The notes below the pieces were generated by a model that did not search any database, had not been told where the DNA came from, and saw nothing but the letters and a program-made list of their open reading frames with translations. A DNA stretch of 64,000 bases from contig NC_089587.1 in the NCBI RefSeq assembly GCF_019320115.1, positions 88,988,939 to 89,052,938 on the forward strand, read 5' to 3'. Shown here in pieces: positions 56,432 to 64,000 of this stretch. Source of the DNA: Miscanthus floridulus. Its lineage: Eukaryota; Streptophyta; Magnoliopsida; Poales; Poaceae. Positions within the stretch are counted from its first letter, which is position 1, and every line of letters starts with the position of its first letter. Made by a program: the position numbers and the translations under genes.

Positions 56432-59400
56432 AATGGCGACCAGTGACCATGTCCCTGAGGTATGGTTTCATGTTCCTACTCTCCAAGTATCGGCCGCTAC
56501 CCTACATTTCCCTTCTCAAATTTATTTTATCTGATTTCTAGGAAATGAGGAACGAAATCTTGATTCCATCGGCTGTTGCCCCCAATGTCTATTTTCTTGG
56601 GCCTATGGGTGACCCTGATCCATCTGATTTTATTCGTCAAAAAACCAATCAAATCCCCTTCAAACAATCTGTAGAGGATTCATTCTCCTGGAACACCAAA
56701 ACTCCCTTAAGAAACTAGCCCAAAATGCCTAGGGGATGGAGAGACTGGTTTTTTAGGGTATCTGAGAAAAAGGTTAGAGATTAGGAGCTTTATGATTTGA
56801 ATCAATGCTTGAGACTCTCGTTGTCTGGGATGCAGAGGAATGATTCACTGCTGATTTTTGCATCTTATTTCTGGTCGAACACCCTAAATGCCTTTGTTTT
56901 TTGTCACGGTCCAATGACCATTACTTTGGCCGATGTTTATATGCTGACCAGCTTTAGAATAACAGGATCGATGCAGCCCTATGACTTCTTAAGTGCCAGA
57001 TCCATGAAATTAGCCAAAATATTAGACTGCACAGGATGGACAAGCTATATTCTGAACCATATTGGAGACGAATCAACTGTTAGCGAAAGAGAATATGTGG
57101 CCTTTCTGAACATGTAGTTAGATAGATTCATCTTCTGTGGGTCATCTTGTGGTCTGACTTATAATCACAAACTTATGGCAGAGCATCTGGTAATAGGCAA
57201 GGATATTCCTCTTGGAAAGTATCTGTTAGGAGCTGCTTATCATCTGATGCATTAGGTAGCTGCCCAGTTACTAAAGAATGAACCAGTGCATACTATTAGT
57301 GGCCCTTTGTGCTTGATACAACTATGGCTGAACTTGTATATGCATATGATTGTAAGGCCTGATCTCAGGAACTTGAGCTTTCCTTCCTCCAACTTTGATG
57401 AGGAATATAGAGGCGAAGAAGGAAGAACCCGTCAGTGCATGAGCTATGGTGAAGCTGCATCGGCCATAACAATTGTTGTCGATGTTGGCCATCTCTTCAA
57501 AAAGTTTTATAGAGGGTTTGATGCATATATCCTGACTTGGCTACCCTATGATGAGGATGAGAACAATAAGTTGATCTTCCCATTCAAATTTTGATTTGAA
57601 TCAGACTGTTCAGATGAAATGGCGGCTACAATCTTCAACTCCTTCATCAAGCCCTGTGTTCTTCCATCTAAATTTCATCATGGCCACGGTAAAATATCTG
57701 TAGGTTCCTTCCTTCTAGGCAACTTTCCATCCTATGAGTTCTACAACCCTTCTTTTGTAGCTCGTCAGTTTGGTCTTGGTCAACTGCCTCCTCAACTCTT
57801 CTTTAAGGATATACTGAGGCCAAGAGAGGATATTAGTGAAGTAATAGAAGCTTTCAGAGTGTTCCAACTAGGATCAGATCTTCCATCTCTTTATTTGTAT
57901 GACTGGACAAGAGTCAACTTCTCTTCCAACCTTTTTGACTCTTGGTGGCAAGAATGGCACTCCCATCTCTTTTGTGTGCCGGTCCATCCTAGATGCATAG
58001 CTCTGGATGGAGAATTTGCTTCTGACAGTGAGGTAACTTACCATCCTTTTTAGAAAATTATTCGATTGAGTTCTCCTGCCAACTATTCTAACAGACCCTT
58101 TCAGGATGCTGAATTTGAACCCCCAAGCTTAGATAGGAAGGGGCATTCTATAGATTATCAACCACCATGTCCAGTCTCAAGGATAGGATCAACTGCACCC
58201 ACACTGAAGAAACTGATGAAAACTCAAGCTGCCCCTACAATCGTAACATATCAATCCTCAAAACATAAGATAGCCTAAGGGACAACCCAAAAAACTATTA
58301 CTGAGAAAAGACTTCGCAGAACGAGACCATCAGCTGCCCAGGTAAAACAATTACCCCTCATCCCAAAGTGATATTCAACTTCTAATCCCGTTCCTTTCTT
58401 CATAGTTATCAACCATTATGTCTCAACCTGCTCTGGGTGTGGAACTGCTGTCCCAGGCATTCAAGTCAGCATCAACTGATCCTTCATCGGCCGATCCTCC
58501 AAAGGAGCCAATTTCGGTTGAAACAACTGATGCTTCCAAGGCAGCAGAAGATGTAAATCCTTCCATTTCACCCCCCTGATGCTGCCAAGGCATTTTTCTT
58601 AAAATTCTTGATTTTTATTCAATTTTCACCCTTTTCTGATCATCTGCCATGTCAGACACTCCCTAAAGAAACATTCATGCAAGAGCAGGAGTCCAACAGT
58701 CCACCTATTGACAGTGATCCTATTGGCGTTGTCATCCAGACTGCTGAATCCCCAGCCCAATAGACAATTGATGGTAAGAATATTATATGCTTGGTTTATC
58801 TTTCTGCAACAAATCTGAGCTAAAGATCTTCCTTGATGTTTGCAGATACCAATGCTGAAACTTTAGCGCCGATTCAACCAGATATCTTTGGTACATCACT
58901 AGCTACTCCTTCTTCCTAGATAGAGACAACCATATAAAAGGTGCTATATCCACTTCACCATTTATTTATTATAGACTGATTCAGTCCTCCTAATCAAGAT
59001 TTTCTTATATATACATGCACTTAATCTTCTAGCTCCGAGCTACTCTTTCAACCTTGAAGAGTATTTTGATGAAGATGAAATCAGCTCGTCAGCCATCTCT
59101 TCTAAAGAAGCTCTATCAAAAGAGACCAGACATCGGCTAATGGATATACTACCAATGCTTGAGAGGAACATAGCCGATTTGGTCCAAGATGTAGATTCAA
59201 TGCAAAGAGTCTTCTTGGCCATTAAGGATATTTCATCTCTAGATCTTATCAATGTCTTGTTACCCTAATCTATTATTGAAGATCAAGCCCCAAAGGTGAA
59301 AAAGGCTCAGAGGAACCTATCCAACCATGAAGCTTTATTGGCCAAGAAGAACTCTAATAGACAAGAGGCCAAAGAGCTGACATAGCTGATCGATAACTTG

Positions 59401-59706
59401 AAGAGCTCCTCTCTTAGGGTTGAACCGGAGTTGACCCAACTAGAAGCAAGGCATGTAGAACTTGAGAAGGAATTGGAGAGTGTGAGGGCTGCCATTGATC
59501 ACCACAAGTCTAATGTGGCTCAAATACCCGATGCCATTAGGCAAAAGAAACAAGAACTGTTAGCCAAGGTCAGAGAAGGCAGGGCCATCTGCAGTAGCCT
59601 TGAGGACATTCCTGGATCAGCCGAAGAAGACCAGCAACAAATCACAGAAGTAGATGCTATCCGGGTAGAGGCATTGAAAGCCATCCAGGATGTTCTAAAC
59701 TTGTAA
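56432..59706 (+). pseudogene. plant mobile domain (PMD) protein gene carried antisense in an LTR element
   Basis: Exon 1 holds ATGGCGACCAGTGACCATG and ends at a GTATGG donor near 56459. Exon 2 starts at 56542. It stays in one frame to about 58340 with no frameshift, broken by seven stops (56716, 56782, 57115, 57253, 57592, 58051, 58276). Domain: GPMTITLADVYMLTSFRITG is the PMD signature. KYLLGAAYHLM, FLLGNFPSYEFYNPSFVARQ and the WQEWHSHLF region follow. Further exons (about 58408-58552, 58653-58770, 58846 on, 59040-59706) encode a Ser/Pro-rich linker and a coiled coil (LEARHVELEKELESVRAAI) ending NVL-like with TAA. PMD proteins of the MAIN/MAIL1 kind act in silencing and genome stability, and PMD also occurs inside transposons. 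It is antisense to the adjacent LTR and polypurine tract. Confidence 0.75.
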
Positions 59707-60144
59707 TATGCATATCAAAAATGTATTTTGTGTAGGACCAGTGATAATCATATTTTCTATTGTCTCATTGTATTTCCTATTTCAGCTAAAGATCCGATTT
59801 GAAAGTAGCCAATTCTAGACTTCTAACCTTCATTCGATTAAGTCTGAAAACATAGCCTTTATTACAAAAAACCCTCAATCTTCTGTCCTCAGTCATCAAC
59901 GCCGTATTCTCTTCGACGTTAGTGAGGTGGCGCTTCGCCTCCTATTAATTGCGGTTGCCTTTTGCATGTCTCAAGATGTCCACCACCTCGCTTCATATCT
60001 TCAAATACCAGCCGAGGGCTCTGGCCTCAAACACATCCATACTCGCAATTATTCATGTTCCTTCGCATTTCTCTGCCATTGCAAACCCTATAGCGGTTTT
60101 CTTCCCCCTTCTTGTAGATCCAACCCAACTCCATGGCCGGTGAG
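59707..60144. other. unassigned stretch between PMD gene and next LTR
   Basis: A 64-codon frame at 59949-60143 has a conserved look (LHIFKYQPRALASNTS), but I do not recognise a family. It could belong to either neighbouring element. Confidence 0.25.
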
Positions 60145-60981
60145 TGATGAGGACATCACTACATCATCACATACAAGCCAAGGAGAGGAGGAGGTCTAGT
60201 ATGGGCGTCCAATTCATCTTTCTCATGGTGGAGGCCCAATCCAACTGAAGTTGGAGCCCATCTCGGGTTCCTAGACCAGTCTGTCATAAAACTGGTCACA
60301 CGGATGCGTTCGGGCTCCGTTTTTGATGATCCACATATGGATGGAAAACTAATTAGATAAGGAAGCCAATGCAACTAGTCTCACATCAAAAGACCTTCAG
60401 AATCAATGGCAATCGTCAAAACAATTCAGCATCCAGAATCTGCCAGGGTGCTGCGACATCGTCTTTTGGTTCGTTGGACCGTGTATCGTGTTTGGGCCCA
60501 TTAGGGGGCGCGTCCAGGGGGGTGATGCCCAAGACTCTATAATTAGCAGCTGTCGCTCTCCTTAGGGTTTGGGGGGTTTTGTTTTGTTCTTGATTTCCTT
60601 ATGAAACAGAAATCGTTTTGCTACAACTATGCCGCCAAGACCGCTTGTTGTGAACTAGGGCCCCGGTTCTTGATCTTGTTTGCCTATGGCGATTAGTCCT
60701 TTTGAATAACGACTTGAACTCCTTCTTATTTTCATAAGCCTCATATTTATTTACAATTTTAGATTACGTTCATCCTATTCTTGCTTGTGTTCTCGATTCG
60801 CTTGCAGGAAAGCCTTCTCGGCGAGGTCAATCGCGTTCGCGTGATTGATAACCAATGGAGCAGTGGTGTAACGGTTGCGGGGGTCCGAATCAGTCTTGGT
60901 TCGAAGCCTAGATCATGAACATCGAGTCTCCACCAATCGACGCTATCATATCTTTCGAAAGATCGGGCCTTGTCTACATCA
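60145..60981 (+). repeat. 5' LTR of a Ty3-gypsy element (start approximate)
   Basis: The right border is set by the primer-binding site at 60984. The left border is a guess, at TGATGAGGACATCAC. CTATAATTAGC at about 60537 may be the TATA region. Confidence 0.5.
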
Positions 60982-60983
60982 AG

Positions 60984-60997
60984 TAGTATTAGAGCCC
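60984..60997 (+). promoter_or_regulatory. primer-binding site, initiator-Met-tRNA type, mutated
   Basis: TAGTATTAGAGCCC differs from the common TGGTATCAGAGC type by two transitions (G to A, C to T). Confidence 0.6.
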
Positions 60998-62223
60998 TTG
61001 TTGCCCGTTAGGTATAACTTTGTTTTCCCCTTTAGATTGTTACTGTTTTTGCATTACCTATAGTCCACAAAAAGCAACAAAAAATATACACCACCACATA
61101 TTCCCTGTCCTATAGCCTCGTTGTGCCATGCAATTTTGTCTCTGTTTTGCGTTGTTGAGTTTGTGTCCTAGGACAAGTTCTGGTTGCTGGTTTTAGATCG
61201 TTTTTTAGTCCGGTTTGTGTCTTCTCCTTTGTTGTTCATCATAATCCATGAACACCTTCAAGTCTTGCTATGTTTCTTTTGTATCCATCAAACCCTAGTC
61301 CACGCCATCTAATTTGTTACACTTGTCTTCACTGTTTGCATCTATCCATAGCTGCCGCAACAACTTTTGCGTGTATTGTTCCCGTTTTGTCTTCTAATTC
61401 GGAGCCAGTTCTTAAAACTGGTCTAGTTTTCGCATACGAACTCGGATTTCGATGTTCCATATATCAAAATAGATCAAAATTTTTTTTGGATCCATCTGTC
61501 CCCCAACTTGCTAGGTTTGGAAAATTTTATTTTGGCCAAAAACTGGTCACAAGATCCTCTTTTCATGGTCACAAGCTTTTTATCAATTTTGAGCATGTCT
61601 TCTGAATTTTCCACAGGCCATGCCTTTCACTTGTTTAAGCTCATATTTTCTGTGGTTACTTCTTTTATGCTCCTAAGTGAAGAAAAAATATCAAAAAAAT
61701 AAAAAGAAAAAGTCAGAATCCAAAAAAACAACGACTGCCAAAAAATAGAAAAAAAGAGGGGCAAAAGTGGAACAATATCTAGAGGAGCACATAGAGAGTG
61801 CCATTTGAGCTGTGTTTGCGTGTGCTGATTTTTGCCTTGTTCCTAATCATATTCCTGCTATTCACATCACTTGATACATCTGGTACTTGGATTATGAGTA
61901 GGCCAGCAACTAAGACAAGTACTCGGGATACTTATTCAGCTTTGCTATTCAGTTGTGAATATTGCTATTCCTTGCTACTATATTGTGTCTATTCAAGCTC
62001 CACTTTCTTCTAACTAAGTATAGGTTCGCCTTGCAATTGTTACACTCAAGCTACAATGGTATCATAGTCACCGACCGATTGCACCACCTGTTGCTTTGGT
62101 AAGAACACTTGTAAGACCGTAGTAAGACGCTTGAGAATTGAGTGCCTTATTTTTCCTTGTCCACAACCTAAGTAGTTGGTAGGGATAATACTATTTGTGT
62201 TGTCTTCTCCTTTCTACTAACCA
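60998..62223 (+). other. leader of the Ty3-gypsy element
   Basis: A non-coding T-rich leader before gag. A second region near 62055-62075 (CAATGGTATCATAGTCACCG) also resembles a primer-binding site, so part of the leader may be from another insertion. Confidence 0.4.
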
Positions 62224-63690
62224 TGTTAGGAAAAGCCAGAGGCAGCAGCAAAGGAAACGGGGACACACCTATAGATTTCAATGACTGTGTTTCCAAGAAT
62301 GAGCTTCATGCCGTTCTTGATGACAAGTTCAATGAGATCCTTCAACAAATCACCAACTTGGTCAAGAGGATTGAAGATGGTGAACAATGACATCCTGAAC
62401 CATGTCCTGAAGATGCTGCTGCTGATGATCTCTCTAAGGAGGACGATGGCGACGCGGAGGCTAAAGCTAAAGCCGAAGCTCGATGACATGATGAGGATGC
62501 ACGTAACCGTAATTAGGGATGAAAACGGATCGGATATGGATGGATATCACCGATATTACATTTGTTTTTATATTTCTATCCGGATTCAGATTCGAATATG
62601 GATAGTGTCAACTATGTCGGATAGGATACGATTGGATATCGACATCATAAATATGCGATTTGAGTATTCGGATACGGATATGCTATCGGATGTTTGATAT
62701 CCGGACTCAAATACGGACAGATCTCAACCCCTCTAAACGGATTCGGTTTCGAATACGGTCGGAAAATATCCATACCGTTTTCATCCCTAACCTTAATCGG
62801 TTGAACTTTAACCAACACGGTATGGGAGGTAATAACCAAGGTAATAATGATCCTTTCTCTAAAACCAAGTTTAAGATACCTCCTTTTTCTGGTTCTGCTG
62901 ATCCTGAAGCATATTGAGATTGGGAGATGGCTATAGATAAAAAATTTAGCTCCCATCAAGTACCTGAAGAATATAGAGTTAGACTTGCTACCAGTAAGTT
63001 TACTAGTTTTGCTTTTTTCTGGTGGAATGATATTTGCAATAATGTTAATGCTAATGCTAATGCTCAAATACCTCAAACTTGGACTGCACTTAAACGACGA
63101 ATGAAATCGAGATTTGTTCCTCCATATTATCAACGTGATATGCGATTAAAACTGCAACATCTAAATCAAGGTAGTAAGACTATCGAGGAATATTATCAGG
63201 AGCTTTTAATTGGTCTAGCACGTAGTAACATACAGGAGGATGAAATGGATAAGTGTTCTAGATTTTTGGAGGTTTGCGTCGTGAAATACATGATGTTCTT
63301 GACTATAAAGAATGGACTAGATTTTCCCAATTATATCATTATGCTCTTAAAGCTGAAAGGGAAGTACAGGGACGACAACCTAGGTGTTCCATGACTTAGT
63401 CCACTCCTTCATGTCCATCTGAGGTGAGTAGATTTTCTAATGTACAGACACCACCAGCGTCTGTAAAGAAGAGTTCTCCTAGCACACCTTCTTCCAGTGG
63501 ATATGCTACACCTTCCTCTAGCAGCTCTTCTAAAGTTATTTGCCACCGCTACAAGGGCATGGGACATATTGCTAAAGAATGCCCTAGCAAACACGCATGT
63601 ATTGCTACTGATGATGGTGGGTATGTTAGTGCTAGTGATGAAGAGAATGAATTTGCACTTACAACTGATCTTTATGTAGATAATTTGTAG
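62224..63690 (+). pseudogene. gag of the Ty3-gypsy element, interrupted by a hAT MITE
   Basis: ATG at 62224 starts MLGKARGSSKGNGDTPIDF. A coiled region NELHAVLDDKFNEILQQ follows. The MITE lies at 62514-62789. Then come FKIPPFSGSADPEAY, FFWWNDICNN, TWTALKRRMKSRFVPPYYQ and LQHLNQGSKTIEEYYQELL (retrotransposon gag core). The zinc knuckle reads CHRYKGMGHIAKEC, where the second Cys of CX2C is Tyr (TAC). Stops include TGA at 62388-62390 and 62915-62917 and TAG near 63688. A frame change lies near 63390. Confidence 0.8.
62514..62789. mobile_element. Ac-like hAT MITE
   Basis: The ends TAGGGATGAAAACGG and CCGTTTTCATCCCTA resemble the Ac terminus (CAGGGATGAAA). The flanks ACCGTAAT (62506-62513) and ACCTTAAT (62790-62797) are an 8-bp duplication with one change. 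The interior is rich in CGGATA and TATCCG motifs in both orientations. It splits a gag gene. Confidence 0.9.
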
Positions 63691-64000
63691 ATAGTGCTAA
63701 AGATCCTGATGAGGTAATTGATAGTGTGACATGCACTACAGACTACAAATCAATCCTTGTTCAGCGTGTTTTGAGTACATAGGTTGAGCCAATAGACAAG
63801 CTACAATGCCATAATTTGTTTCAAATGTTCCTCATTGTCAATAATTTCCGTGTTCGTGCTATAATTGATGGAGGGAGCAGCAATAACTTGGTAAGTTCTA
63901 AGCTTGTCAAGACCCTTGGTTTATCTGCACGTGCTCTTCCACATTCATACCATGTTCAATGGTTCAACAATAGTGGTAAGGCAAAGGTAACATAATCTGC
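63691..64000 (+). pseudogene. protease start of the Ty3-gypsy element (runs off the window)
   Basis: QCHNLFQMFLIVNNFRVRAI leads to IDGGSSNNLVSSKLV, the retropepsin active-site region, in one frame after a stop at 63779-63781. A further stop lies at 63993-63995. RT and the rest would lie to the right. Confidence 0.7.

Noticed and set aside
60851..60915. tRNA-like boxes (AGCAGTGGTGTAACGG and GGTTCGAAGCC)
   Set aside because: No acceptor or anticodon stems fold by eye, and the stretch lies within an LTR.

Overview
This is eukaryotic plant nuclear DNA, almost certainly from a grass (Poaceae) and probably close to Andropogoneae such as sorghum, Miscanthus or sugarcane. The evidence is the set of grass transposons, GT-AG introns, a GC-rich 5' exon in the host-type gene, and long AT-rich spacers. 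There is no bacterial-style operon organisation. I found no intact protein-coding gene. The window is a deep nest of old transposable elements with one decayed host-type gene (an aldo-keto reductase) at the left edge. All similarity calls come from my recognition of protein motifs; no search was run.

Layout. 0.1-3 kb: four-part aldo-keto reductase pseudogene with a Stowaway MITE and SINE-like insertions in its introns. 4-5.1 kb: Ty1-copia remnant. 5.5-11 kb: a MITE-like repeat split at a TAATG target-site duplication by a block with LTR-like ends in inverted orientation. That block holds a non-coding LTR element, itself hit by a hAT element. 11.5-29.9 kb: an L1-type LINE split inside its endonuclease domain by a 17.7-kb CACTA transposon (11788-29445). 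The CACTA carries a decayed TNP2 transposase, a large palindrome, a second promoter-like region, an antisense Peter Pan (PPAN) exon pair, a TnpA-like gene partly duplicated around a second nested CACTA, and an Ulp1-like protease remnant.

30-36 kb: Ty3-gypsy gag-protease scrap, two LINE remnants tail to tail (one invaded by a MITE-type inverted and direct repeat array), and a second Stowaway MITE. 36.1-43.2 kb: a Tat-lineage Ty3-gypsy element with one LTR, whose frame is broken only by nonsense codons from 37838 to 42163, and 80-bp tandem repeats before its 3' end. 43.2-54.2 kb: a large non-coding LTR element interrupted by a 3.46-kb Pack-MULE with a perfect 9-bp target duplication, carrying exons of two unrelated host genes (DUF4057 family and alpha-tubulin), and by a solo LTR with a 5-bp target duplication.

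54.2-60.1 kb: a minus-oriented LTR and polypurine tract followed by a plant-mobile-domain (PMD) gene in antisense orientation. 60.1-64 kb: 5' LTR, primer-binding site, gag and the start of protease of another Ty3-gypsy element running off the right edge, with an Ac-like hAT MITE in gag.

How it works together: nothing here acts as a functional pathway. The interest lies in nested insertion chronology, host-gene capture by DNA transposons, and hairpin-forming or antisense configurations that could feed small-RNA silencing.
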